From the NCBI GenBank assembly GCA_022641095.1, contig JALCDB010000001.1, positions 1 through 64,000 of the forward strand: a stretch of 64,000 bases of DNA, written 5' to 3'. Below, in pieces: positions 15,585-22,863 of this stretch. Every line of letters starts with the position of its first letter. Position 1 is the first letter of the stretch. The notes below the pieces were generated by a model. The model saw nothing but the letters and a program-made list of their open reading frames with translations. It did not search any database and had not been told where the DNA came from. Source of the DNA: Bacilli bacterium (lineage in GTDB: Bacteria; Bacillota_I; Bacilli_A; RFN20; CAG-826). Made by a program: the position numbers and the translations under genes.

Positions 15585-16289
15585 ATGCATAAATACGACA
15601 GAGACGGGACCATCAGTTATTGCCTCGGCACCACGATTTGCTTCGAGCTTCTTTTTCGTAAGCCCCTCGCCGCTAAAGCGATTTACGTCTCCCCCAAACA
15701 AAAACGGGACGAAACATATGCCAAACTGGCCTCTTTGGCCAAGAAGAACGGAATCCCCCTCATCGAGAACAACGAGAAAATTTTCCGTCTATGCGAAAAG
15801 AGCAACGTCATGGCGATCGGGGAATTCGAGAAATTCTCCTCAAAACTCGACCCGGTTAAAAACCATATCGTCTTGGTGAACCCCTCCAACATGGGAAACC
15901 TTGGCACCATTTTGCGAAGCGCCGCCGCCTTCTCAGTCGGAGGGCTCGCCATCATTAGGCCCGCGGCGGATGCCTTCGACCCCAAATGCGTCCGCTCGTC
16001 GATGGGAGCTATTTTTTCGGTGCCATTCGCCTATTTCGATTCGTTCGACGAATACCGGAAAGCGGCCGGCGAGCGCTCCTATTACCCTTTTATGCTCAAA
16101 GCCAAAACGAGTCTCAAAAACGTCGAAGCGAAAAAGCCCTGCAGCCTCGTTTTCGGGAACGAAGCCACAGGACTCGACGATTCGTATCTAGAATTCGGGA
16201 CCCCGCTTCGCATTCCTCAGTCGAGCGCGGTCGATTCGCTTAACCTCGATAACGCGGTCTCAATCGGCCTTTACGCTTTGCTGTCTTAA
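15585..16289 (+). CDS. TrmH/SpoU-family RNA 2'-O-methyltransferase
   Basis: SPOUT-fold enzyme of 234 residues that methylates ribose 2'-OH in rRNA or tRNA using SAM. The knot motifs are plain: NPSNMGNLGTILRSAAAF (motif 1, with the catalytic Asn and Arg), LVFGNEATGLDD (motif 2) and IPQSSAVDSLNLDNAVSIGL (motif 3). The N-terminal 70 residues resemble the L30e-like substrate-binding domain of RlmB-type enzymes. The gene appears leaderless. Its last 4 bp overlap the end of convergent rex. The target nucleotide cannot be told from sequence. Confidence 0.9.
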   Translation: MHKYDRDGTISYCLGTTICFELLFRKPLAAKAIYVSPKQKRDETYAKLASLAKKNGIPLIENNEKIFRLCEKSNVMAIGEFEKFSSKLDPVKNHIVLVNPSNMGNLGTILRSAAAFSVGGLAIIRPAADAFDPKCVRSSMGAIFSVPFAYFDSFDEYRKAAGERSYYPFMLKAKTSLKNVEAKKPCSLVFGNEATGLDDSYLEFGTPLRIPQSSAVDSLNLDNAVSIGLYALLS

Positions 16290-16924
16290 TGGCGTTTCGC
16301 CATCTTTTCGTTGAGACGATGGTTAAGGACGGCTAGGGAAGAGGCCAAATTCACGTTTTCGATCACGACCCCGTCGGGAACGTTGATGTGGGCCGGGGTG
16401 AAATTCCAAATCCCCAAAGCGCCGCATCCGATGGCGAAGTCAGCCACTTTCTGCGCGACGGAGGCCGGCACGGTGAGGACGACGATCCGGCAGTGGCGTT
16501 TCGCCATCTCAGTTGGCAGATCGCGAATGTCCAAAACGGATTTGCTACCCACGGTTTTCCCGATTTTGCCGATGTCGGCGTCAAAGCCTTCGGTGATGGA
16601 GAGCCCCATCTCCTGAAAGCCAGGATAATTCAAAAGGGCGGCCCCCAAGTGGCCCGTTCCTAGAAGAAACGCCTCCGTTTTCCCGCGATATCCCAAGAAA
16701 CTCTCGATGTTGTCGATAAGTTTGTCGACGCTCCGCCCTTTCTTCGGACGGCCGGCGCTATCGCTCACGGCTTGCAGGTCCTTGCGGATTTGCTCTTCGC
16801 TGTATCCAAGGGCCCGCGCGATTTTGGGCGATGAAATGTTCTCCGTCCCCTCCGCCTGCAGCTCTTTGAAGAACTTGAGGTAAATCGGATAACGTTGCAA
16901 CTGGTTTTTGCTGAATACTCTCAT
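16286..16924 (-). CDS. rex: Redox-sensing transcriptional repressor Rex
   Basis: 212-residue NADH/NAD sensor that represses fermentation and respiration genes when NADH is low. The N-terminal winged helix covers residues 1-75 (NISSPKIARALGYSEEQIRKDL is the recognition region, read in two parts), and the Rossmann domain has the dinucleotide motif LGTGHLGAALLNYPGF. A C-terminal swapped helix completes the dimer. The length is standard. Promoter-like TATAGT lies ten bases before the ATG, and there is no clear Shine-Dalgarno. No Rex operator (TTGTGA-type palindrome) stood out near other genes in the window. The identification is firm. Confidence 0.95.
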   Translation of the reverse strand: MRVFSKNQLQRYPIYLKFFKELQAEGTENISSPKIARALGYSEEQIRKDLQAVSDSAGRPKKGRSVDKLIDNIESFLGYRGKTEAFLLGTGHLGAALLNYPGFQEMGLSITEGFDADIGKIGKTVGSKSVLDIRDLPTEMAKRHCRIVVLTVPASVAQKVADFAIGCGALGIWNFTPAHINVPDGVVIENVNLASSLAVLNHRLNEKMAKRH

Positions 16925-16952
16925 ACGTCTATTAACTATACTCGAATATCGG

Positions 16953-17051
16953 TTTTTTCAAAGCGCTTTGAGGCAAGTCTGCCCCCCGAAAGGCCAAAAT
17001 AGGATGAGAGGCAGTCCGACGAAGAGACCAAGGAAGCGTTTTTTCGGAAGA
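16953..17051 (-). pseudogene. Decayed 3' fragment of an ABC-2-type permease gene
   Basis: Read on the minus strand this stretch gives KKRFLGLFVGLPLILFWPFG and then, after a frame change, DNA nearly identical to the last 13 codons of the ABC permease at 18969-19670 (shared core TTTGAGGCAAGT on the plus strand, 16967-16978 and 18994-19005, within about 40 closely matching bases). No start or ribosome site is present. It looks like a leftover of a second copy of that transporter gene. Confidence 0.5.
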
Positions 17052-17061
17052 AGGTCCGTTT

Positions 17062-17628
17062 TTATTCGGCGAAATGGGCATCGATTTTCTTAAGGAATTC
17101 CAGTCTCGTCTCTTCAAGATGGACCCTCGGGCAGTGAATCCAAGCGACGTCTTTGATTCCGACTAAGCCAAGGATGCCGCGGGCGAGGATGTTTTCAATC
17201 GGGTCGCCAAGGCTCGATAGAGCCGCCTTATCGAGGTTTCCGGTCGTGAGAATCGTCGCTTTCTTGATTTTGAGCAGGCCCGTCAGCTTGTGGTCGACCT
17301 CGTCATAGACGCGGCCTTTCAGGAAAACTTTGTCGAAGAACCCCTTCATGATCGCCGGCACGCCATACCACCAAACCGGGAAGATGAGGACCAACTCATC
17401 GGAGGAAAGCAAACGGGCCGAGTAGTCGGCGGCCAACCTGTCGTGGTAATCGCCTTTGGAGAAAAGGCGGAGATCCTCCCCGTGCATGACCGGATCGAAG
17501 CCATCTTTGTTAAGATCGATAAGATCGGTTTCCGTGCCTTTGGAAGCGAGCAGACCTTCGACTCGCCCGAGGACGAAATGGTTGAAGCTGCCTTCGTAGG
17601 GATGGGCGTAAACGATGAGAGCTTTCAT
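17062..17628 (-). CDS. Flavodoxin-fold NAD(P)H oxidoreductase (YwrO/KefF type)
   Basis: 188-residue FMN-dependent quinone or nitro reductase-like enzyme. The N-terminus MKALIVYAHPYEGSFNHFVL is the phosphate-binding loop of the family, and the central LVLIFPVWWYGVPAIMKGFF is its second signature, which lies against the isoalloxazine ring. Family members reduce quinones by two electrons or act as ancillary subunits of K+ efflux systems; no kefB/C-like channel is nearby, so a soluble reductase is more likely. AAGG stands seven bases before the ATG. It is monocistronic. Confidence 0.88.
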   Translation of the reverse strand: MKALIVYAHPYEGSFNHFVLGRVEGLLASKGTETDLIDLNKDGFDPVMHGEDLRLFSKGDYHDRLAADYSARLLSSDELVLIFPVWWYGVPAIMKGFFDKVFLKGRVYDEVDHKLTGLLKIKKATILTTGNLDKAALSSLGDPIENILARGILGLVGIKDVAWIHCPRVHLEETRLEFLKKIDAHFAE

Positions 17629-17817
17629 GGTTTTTCCTTCTTCTCATCGACATGGTAGCACAAGGGCCTATCGGAACGGGGAAAAACGCTTGCGAGGCCA
17701 GGGGGCTGAGAGAAAGCAAAACGAGGAATCAAAATCCAATCCAGGGCGTTCCCCGGCGTCTTGTTTGCCCCAAAGGCGCAAGATGTCCATAATGATAACG
17801 AAAGAAGGTTTCCACAC

Positions 17818-18378
17818 ATGAAAAGGGCCCTGATTCTTCTGGCGGAAGGTTTCGAGGAAACCGAGGCAATCGCCACCCACGACGTTTTGACCAGAACGCA
17901 CGAGATCGAAGTCAGTTACGCCGCGGTGGGCGATTCCACGGAAGTCCGTTCCTCGATGGGCAGTCTTCTCAAAGCTAATTTCGTTTTGGGCGAGGAGCCC
18001 CTATCCAATTACGATTTTCTCGTCCTGCCTGGCGGAAAACTCGGCGTCATGAACCTCAAAGGGTCCAAAAGAGCGATTGAAGCCATCAAAGGGTTCCATG
18101 ACGATGGAAAACCGGTCTACGCGATCTGCGCCGCGCCTTCCGTTCTTGGAGAACTCGGCTACCTTGACGGGAAACGTTACACCTGCTTCCCTGGCTTCCA
18201 AGCCGGAAAAGGGACTTATGTTGACGAAGGAGTCGTCACCGACGGCGAACTGATAACGGGCCACTCCATGGCGTTCACGATCGCTTTCGCCGAAGCCATC
18301 GTGAGAAAGCAACTCGGCGAGGAATCTCTCGCCCGACTCGCCCCCGGAATGCAGGGAACCGCCAAGCCAAAACAATAA
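17818..18378 (+). CDS. DJ-1/PfpI-family protein
   Basis: 186-residue member of the DJ-1/ThiJ/PfpI superfamily, which contains glyoxalases, deglycase-like and chaperone-like proteins. The nucleophile elbow is YAICAAPSVLGELG, with the reactive Cys, and the acid partner is in LLAEGFEETEA. The start at 17818 is chosen because MKRALILLAEGFEE is the family N-terminus and AAGG lies 9-10 bases upstream; the frame continues upstream without homology. The closest functional group is the DJ-1 subfamily, judged by the absence of the heat-shock protein 31 cap. A SnoaL-like gene follows after 6 bp, probably in the same operon. Confidence 0.88.
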   Translation: MKRALILLAEGFEETEAIATHDVLTRTHEIEVSYAAVGDSTEVRSSMGSLLKANFVLGEEPLSNYDFLVLPGGKLGVMNLKGSKRAIEAIKGFHDDGKPVYAICAAPSVLGELGYLDGKRYTCFPGFQAGKGTYVDEGVVTDGELITGHSMAFTIAFAEAIVRKQLGEESLARLAPGMQGTAKPKQ

Positions 18379-18384
18379 ATAAAC

Positions 18385-18813
18385 ATGGTTTCCAAGGTTA
18401 ATGCGGCGATGGGCGAAAACGACATCGGACTTGCGGAAAAGAAAAAAATAAAATCGTACTTCCGGATGTGGGAGACGCGCGATTTCAAAGAACTGAAAGA
18501 CGTTTTTCCCCCAAGCGTCTACTACAGCGAATGCTATGGTCCTGAATACCGGGGAATCGGGCAAATCGAAAGATGGATATCCCATATGCTGAAGTCCCAG
18601 ACCGTCAAGGAATGGAAAATAACGCGAATGATCCGCGCCGAAGGGTCAAAAACGGTTGTCGTCAATTGGGTATTTTCCGCCGTCGAATCCTCATCCTATT
18701 CCTTCAACGGGGTTTCGATAATCTCCTTCGACGGCGGCGGACTGATCAGTTCGGTTGAAGAGTTCAAGTCGGAGGCGAGGAAATTCACCCCTGATTTTGC
18801 CAAAAAGCCCTGA
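18385..18813 (+). CDS. SnoaL/NTF2-like protein
   Basis: 142-residue cone-fold protein of the SnoaL_2/ketosteroid-isomerase-like type: IKSYFRMWETRDFKELKDVF at the N-terminus, EYRGIGQIERWISHML in the middle, then three strands ending in SVEEFKSE. Such proteins bind small ligands and are often called by fold alone; catalytic residues are not evident. It begins 6 bp after the DJ-1-like gene, so co-expression is likely. No good ribosome site stands before the first ATG; the ATG at 18409 has AAGG eleven bases upstream and is an alternative start. Confidence 0.75.
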   Translation: MVSKVNAAMGENDIGLAEKKKIKSYFRMWETRDFKELKDVFPPSVYYSECYGPEYRGIGQIERWISHMLKSQTVKEWKITRMIRAEGSKTVVVNWVFSAVESSSYSFNGVSIISFDGGGLISSVEEFKSEARKFTPDFAKKP

Positions 18814-18968
18814 TGGTCCCCTAAACGCATCCCTTTGAGCAAGCCCGCTCTCTTGTCATTCGTAGAAACGGACTTGCTTTTGTTTTGGGCCTCATTTGGA
18901 ACGCGTTGAAACAAACGCCACCCGCCGCAGCGGGTTCCCTTTGATTGACAAGGCAGACCCGCTCTTGC

Positions 18969-19670
18969 TCAGATGTCGACTTTCTCAAAGTGCTTTGAGG
19001 CAAGTTTGCCCGCCCAAAAGGTCAACCCGGCGCCTAAAAGCAGACCGCCGAAAAGAATCCCGCATTGGGCATAAAGCGACACGGGATCGGAGAGGGTTGC
19101 GTAGATAAGGTAATTCTGAAGCCCAGGGACGAAAGGAGCCAGAACGAAAAGAACGCTGATAAGCATCGTGACGATGGTCGACACCAACTGGGGGGCATTG
19201 ATTTTGGTTGGATTCTTGTAGAACCATGGGAAAAAGAGAATGTTGAAAATCCCGAAAGTGATAAAGGCGAACCCGTATGTCGATAACGAAGGCCCCATGG
19301 CGTACATGGTGAGCAGATCCGCCTGGGTGGTCGAAGAGCCGATCATGCTCTGCAGAGTCGCCGGATCGAATACGAAAACCCTCAAAAGGGCGAACGGCAC
19401 GGTGAAGACGATCGTGCCAAGCTCCAAAGCGGCGAAAAGAAGCATCTTCGAGACGACGACGTCATGCTTGGGGATGGGGAGCATGGCGGTATATTCCAAA
19501 TCCTTGTCCGCCGCCGCTCGCGGCATGATGGAAGCCAAACCGCCCAGAATGTAGAAGAAAGCGGCGAAGGCCGGAAAAGAAGGAACGCAGACAAGGAGAC
19601 CCAAAAGACCCATGACGATAACGTTCGGATTGAGGGAAAGGAGAAACTCCTTCTTGAGCAGATTACGCAT
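18969..19670 (-). CDS. ABC-2-type transporter permease (PmtB/D-like)
   Basis: 233-residue membrane subunit with six hydrophobic segments, beginning MRNLLKKEFLLSLNPNVIV. The motif DLEYTAMLPIPKHDVVVSKM after the second helix is characteristic of ABC2_membrane_5 permeases, as in phenol-soluble-modulin and peptide-antibiotic exporters. The start at 19670 is chosen because the frame upstream is the antisense of the ATPase gene. It overlaps the ATPase stop by 8 bp. A decayed copy of its 3' end lies at 16953-17051. The substrate is unknown; export of amphipathic peptides or drugs is the family role. Confidence 0.85.
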   Translation of the reverse strand: MRNLLKKEFLLSLNPNVIVMGLLGLLVCVPSFPAFAAFFYILGGLASIMPRAAADKDLEYTAMLPIPKHDVVVSKMLLFAALELGTIVFTVPFALLRVFVFDPATLQSMIGSSTTQADLLTMYAMGPSLSTYGFAFITFGIFNILFFPWFYKNPTKINAPQLVSTIVTMLISVLFVLAPFVPGLQNYLIYATLSDPVSLYAQCGILFGGLLLGAGLTFWAGKLASKHFEKVDI

Positions 19671-20523
19671 TTTTCTTTTCCTCCCCTCTTTCGAGGAAGA
19701 CCATGATTTCCTCAAGGCTCGCCTGACGGGACACGGCCCCTGGAATCGCCGCGCTGTCCTTCGCCGGCACGACGAACTCGAACTTCCCGCCATGGACGCG
19801 GACGTAACCGAATTTCGAAACGTTCCGATCCTTGAGCAGGCTTTCCTCGCCCGTGAGCATAACGTACTTTTTCTCGAACGAGGAAAGGGACTCGTCGGCG
19901 ATGATTTTCCCTTCCTTGATGTAGATGATGTCGTCGGCGCTTTTCTCAAGATCGCTGATGACATGGGTCGAGAAAAGGATCGTGTGCTCGCCATCGGAGA
20001 CGATTTTCATGAAAATATCCATCAGTTCGTCGCGCGAGACCGGATCGAGCCCGCTCGTCGGCTCGTCCAGAAGCAAAGCCTTGGCCCCGTGCGAAAGGGC
20101 CAGCGCCAAGCCATATTTCACTTTCATGCCGCTCGAGAGTTCCTTTATTTTTTTGTTCTCGTCAAGGCCGAAATCCTTCACGAACGACTCATAAAGCGAC
20201 CGGTTCCACTTGGGGTAGAAAGAAGAGGTTATCGAGGTCATCCTCCGCAAAGTCTTGTTGGGATAATACTCGATGCCGCCAAACAAAAGCCCAATCTCGC
20301 TCTTGGCGAAGGCTTCCGTGTCGCGAATCTCTTTCCCCAGATACTCGATGGATCCGGAATCGGGGCTCACAAGGTTGTAAATGCATTTGAGCGTCGTGGT
20401 TTTCCCAGCCCCGTTCCTCCCGATGAAACCGACGATGTGCCCGGCTTCGAGGGAAAAGGAAACGCCGTCAAGAACGAAACTTGGGTAAGTCTTACGAACG
20501 CTATTCAGCGTAAGGATTCTCAT
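19663..20523 (-). CDS. ABC transporter ATP-binding protein (YtrB/PmtA-like)
   Basis: 286-residue ATPase for the permease downstream. Walker A is GRNGAGKTT, the signature region LSSGMKVKYGLALAL (a variant LSSGM as in this subfamily), Walker B ALLLDEPTSGLD, and H-loop LFSTHVISDLE. The extra 70-residue C-terminal domain is normal for the drug/peptide-export subgroup. AAGGAG stands ten bases before the ATG. Operons of this type usually begin with a GntR regulator; none is readable here. Instead a promoter at 20704-20732 is followed by a 16-codon reading frame and about 120 nt of structured leader. Confidence 0.9.
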   Translation of the reverse strand: MRILTLNSVRKTYPSFVLDGVSFSLEAGHIVGFIGRNGAGKTTTLKCIYNLVSPDSGSIEYLGKEIRDTEAFAKSEIGLLFGGIEYYPNKTLRRMTSITSSFYPKWNRSLYESFVKDFGLDENKKIKELSSGMKVKYGLALALSHGAKALLLDEPTSGLDPVSRDELMDIFMKIVSDGEHTILFSTHVISDLEKSADDIIYIKEGKIIADESLSSFEKKYVMLTGEESLLKDRNVSKFGYVRVHGGKFEFVVPAKDSAAIPGAVSRQASLEEIMVFLERGEEKKNA

Positions 20524-20703
20524 TCTTCCCTAACTCCTTTATAAAGATGCGACGCGAATCTCTCGGCTCTTTCTTGACTAAGACCGCAAGGCCTTTGCGG
20601 CGACCCCCGGGAGCAATGATGGTTCAGCCATCTCCCGCATTGATCGTTTAGGCGAAACGGCGAACTTCCGAGGTTACGTCCATTCGTTTTTTCATACTCG
20701 CTA
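20524..20703 (-). promoter_or_regulatory. Leader of the ABC-2 operon with a 15-aa upstream reading frame and hairpins
   Basis: The start point would be near 20697. An ATG at 20695 opens a 15-residue frame (MKKRMDVTSEVRRFA) ending at 20648. The remaining leader can fold into a hairpin with arms GGGAGATGG and CCAT...CTCCC and into CCGCAA/TTGCGG, before the AAGGAG of the ATPase gene. This is the layout of translational attenuators, but no function is shown. Confidence 0.4.
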
Positions 20704-20732
20704 AGTATAAACATCGCACGAAAAAAGGACAA
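20704..20732 (-). promoter_or_regulatory. Promoter of the ABC-2 operon
   Basis: On the minus strand TTGTCC (20732-20727), a 17-bp spacer and TATACT (20709-20704). Confidence 0.7.
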
Positions 20733-20739
20733 AGCAATT

Positions 20740-21104
20740 TCATAGCGGCGAAAAGCCGCTACGCAAGCGAAACTATAAAAGCCGGGATCGATGGCGCATT
20801 CGCATCGAAACAAGAAAAATCGGTTTTGGTCTTGATGGCTTATGAAAGCAGAAATACCGCCAATAGACAATTTGGCAATTTGGCAAGGGGGGCCATTATC
20901 CATTCGGGCCTAGCCGAAGATCATTGAACGTGACTTTTTGGGATGTCTTGAAGCCGAAGATGCCAGCTACATTGATGCGTGCCTGCCTTTCTAAGTTTCC
21001 GCTTTCCCTAGGAGGCATCCGATGATGGATCTTCTAGCCAAGATTTGATTGATGCCTGCCTTGGCCTATGGCTTTCCGCCAATTGCGAAACCCTTCGCCA
21101 TCGC
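20740..21104. other. Intergenic stretch without a recognisable gene
   Basis: Contains a perfect stem-loop TAGCGGC-GAAAA-GCCGCTA near 20743-20760 and a short tandem repeat of CAATTTGG near 20870. No coding frame is supported. Confidence 0.5.
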
Positions 21105-21644
21105 TCACTTAAGCGGATGGTCTTGGCCTTCCTGCATTTTGTCCTCCATTGGCTTGAGCCCTCGCGCCAACCCCTTGAACACCGCAAATGCCATAAAAAC
21201 AATGTAAGCAAAGAATATTGGAAGGAAAACCACAAAGAAATAGGCGACATTGTTGGAAAAAGTGACGCTATGGTTAGTGACGATCAATTTTCCGGTAAAC
21301 AAAGGCAGCAAGCACATCACCAAAGCCATCAGAAAGAATGGCAAATAAAGAAGGTGGAAATAGATTGTTTTCCTGAAGAAACGGTACTTGTGGACCAAAA
21401 TGGCCATCCGTACGAAACAATACAAATACGCAAGAACCAAGATATCGAAGAAAACCTCAATGATGATCCCATCCAAAGTGACATAGTTATAGCCATAGAA
21501 GGTGGGGGCGATTGGAAGGCATCCGGTGATTAAAAGTATTAATGAATTGTACCTATCAATCCTCTTCTTGGATTTCTTATCCGTGATTGAACTGATTCTT
21601 TCAGAGTCAATTATTTTTTCGTGCAAAGGGGTTTTAGCTTTCAT
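21105..21644 (-). CDS. Four-helix membrane protein of unknown function
   Basis: 179 residues: a charged 30-residue N-terminus, then four hydrophobic segments (about 33-50, 57-82, 95-118 and 132-160) and a short charged tail ending near DKMQEGQDHPLK. The phenylalanine- and tyrosine-rich helices and the lower GC content than its neighbours suggest a lineage-specific or acquired gene. I do not recognise a family. TATACT lies eleven bases before the ATG, and there is no clear ribosome site. It is monocistronic, with no partner on its strand. Confidence 0.65.
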   Translation of the reverse strand: MKAKTPLHEKIIDSERISSITDKKSKKRIDRYNSLILLITGCLPIAPTFYGYNYVTLDGIIIEVFFDILVLAYLYCFVRMAILVHKYRFFRKTIYFHLLYLPFFLMALVMCLLPLFTGKLIVTNHSVTFSNNVAYFFVVFLPIFFAYIVFMAFAVFKGLARGLKPMEDKMQEGQDHPLK

Positions 21645-21695
21645 CGCTATTGGTTAGTATATGCCCTCATCAAGTCGAAAGTGTCGTGCTTTTTT

Positions 21696-21935
21696 CTAGC
21701 CTTCGAAGAATTTATGGTCTAGGAATCCGCAAATGAGCATTGGCGTTAAAGAAAAGATCGCCAGGCACCCTAACGCCCCGACGACTATCTTCAAGACGTA
21801 ACTCAAGCCATAAGCGCTCGCGACCATGATGGCCGAAAAAACCTCACGAACGTCTTCCGCGACCCCGTCAAAAAAGGAACGATCTTCCCGGTCGTTGCCA
21901 ATTTGGTGGCCGAGGCGGCAAAGGCTTTCAAAGCG
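21696..21935 (-). pseudogene. Remnant or small membrane-protein gene
   Basis: An open stretch of 80 codons with an in-frame stop before it and no ATG until 21827. From that ATG it encodes 43 residues, MVASAYGLSYVLKIVVGALG followed by a second hydrophobic half ending in FLDHKFFEG. The upstream part (including FFDGVAEDVREVF) reads like protein sequence but lacks a start. It is most likely the 3' part of a decayed membrane-protein gene, or a 43-aa membrane peptide. The rest of 21645-22154 shows nothing else recognisable. Confidence 0.4.
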
Positions 21936-22154
21936 TTAAAATGACTCGCGAAAGAAACCGGCCGCGTTCATGGACCCAGCCGCACCATAGAGATCCTACC
22001 TATAAACCCATATAGCAAATCCACGGGCAGCAAAAGAAAAGACCGCACTAGACGGTCACTTCTTGGTTTTGCTCGAACTCAAGGAATCCCTTGAGCCCGA
22101 TTGCAACGACGAACTCTGTCCGGTAGACTCCAAGAATTCGCATATACGGCATTT

Positions 22155-22228
22155 TGGCAGGGGCGGAAGGAATCGAACCCTCATCAAAGGTTTTGGAGAC
22201 CTCTGTTCTACCACTGAACCACGCCCCT
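22155..22228 (-). tRNA. tRNA-Trp (anticodon CCA)
   Basis: 74-nt cloverleaf, acceptor AGGGGCG/CGCCCCT, anticodon loop CTCCAAA (CCA), T-arm GAGGG-TTCGATT-CCTTC and an encoded CCA end. Confidence 0.95.
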
Positions 22229-22240
22229 AAAGGCGTGGTA

Positions 22241-22270
22241 ATTATAGACCTCTCGCTATCTTTCTGACAA
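22241..22270 (-). promoter_or_regulatory. Promoter of tRNA-Trp, inside the end of the GatB/YqeY frame
   Basis: On the minus strand TTGTCA (22270-22265), an 18-bp spacer and TATAAT (22246-22241). It overlaps the last codons of the upstream interrupted gene. Confidence 0.65.
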
Positions 22271-22643
22271 GTGACATGTCGACTTGCCCGTCGTAGTGTT
22301 CCTTGAAGTATCTCATGACGGAGGGAAGGGCTTTGTCGGAAAGCCAGGAGTAGATCTTCCTGATCTCCGTTTCCGGAAGCATCTTGGGGAGGAATCCCTC
22401 GATGGCCTTTTTCTAAAGGGCGATGACGGAAGCCTGCTCGGGCCTGCCGGCCGCGGCGTAGCTGTCCCGCTCCTCGTCGAGCTCCTTGAAAAACTTCTGG
22501 ACGATCTTGAGGACATCAAGGTCGGTGACCTCCTTGCCGCTTCCGTTGGTCTTCAGTTCCTGATAACGGGAAATGACGATGCTAAGGCTCGAGCGAGCGG
22601 CCTCGTCATGCGCTTTCATGGCCGTGATGTTGGCCTTAAGCAT
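22242..22643 (-). pseudogene. GatB/YqeY-domain protein interrupted by an in-frame TAG
   Basis: GatB/YqeY proteins share the tail domain of the tRNA amidotransferase subunit GatB and are thought to act around tRNA-dependent amidation. The frame starts at the ATG at 22643 behind a GGAGAG site and reads through 133 codons to the TAA at 22242, except that codon 77 is TAG (22415-22413). Both halves belong to the family: RYQELKTNGSGKEVTDLDVL before it, KKAIEGFLPKMLPETEI directly after it, then the C-terminal SVMRYFKEHYDGQVDMSLV. One base change from GAG, CAG or AAG would restore it. It is either a recent nonsense mutation, a base-call error, or a suppressed codon. Confidence 0.8.
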
Positions 22644-22673
22644 CTTTCTCTCCCCCCCCTAGACAAAAGAAAA

Positions 22674-22721
22674 CCGGAAAAGACAAAGAGAACAGTTTCT
22701 GTCTCATTTGTCTTTTTTCGG
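22674..22721. terminator. Long hairpin between GatB/YqeY and the NERD gene
   Basis: AAAAGACAAAGAGA and TCTCATTTGTCTTTT pair with one bulged base and continue into CCGG/TCGG flanks, with T-rich ends on both strands. It lies downstream of the NERD gene and upstream of GatB/YqeY on the minus strand. Confidence 0.65.
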
Positions 22722-22863
22722 TCTTATATACGCGTGGCTAGACCATCATAACATAAGGAAAGCCCCCGACGTGCGAAGGCATTTTGTTCAGACTCTCGAT
22801 TTTTTTCGAAGAACTATTACGTACTGAAATTTGATCATTCCTCGTCTTTTCGCGGATTAGTAT

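Noticed and set aside
19612-20544. 310-codon plus-strand frame opposite the ABC ATPase
   Set aside because: Antisense of an ATPase with intact Walker motifs.
20520-20903. 127-codon minus-strand frame upstream of the ABC-2 ATPase, possible GntR remnant
   Set aside because: No helix-turn-helix pattern; it crosses the promoter. The 15-aa leader frame is a simpler reading.
22413-22415. TAG recoding as a sense codon in this organism
   Set aside because: Other genes in the window end normally with TAG (for example the methyltransferase at 51420-52685), so genome-wide recoding is unlikely.
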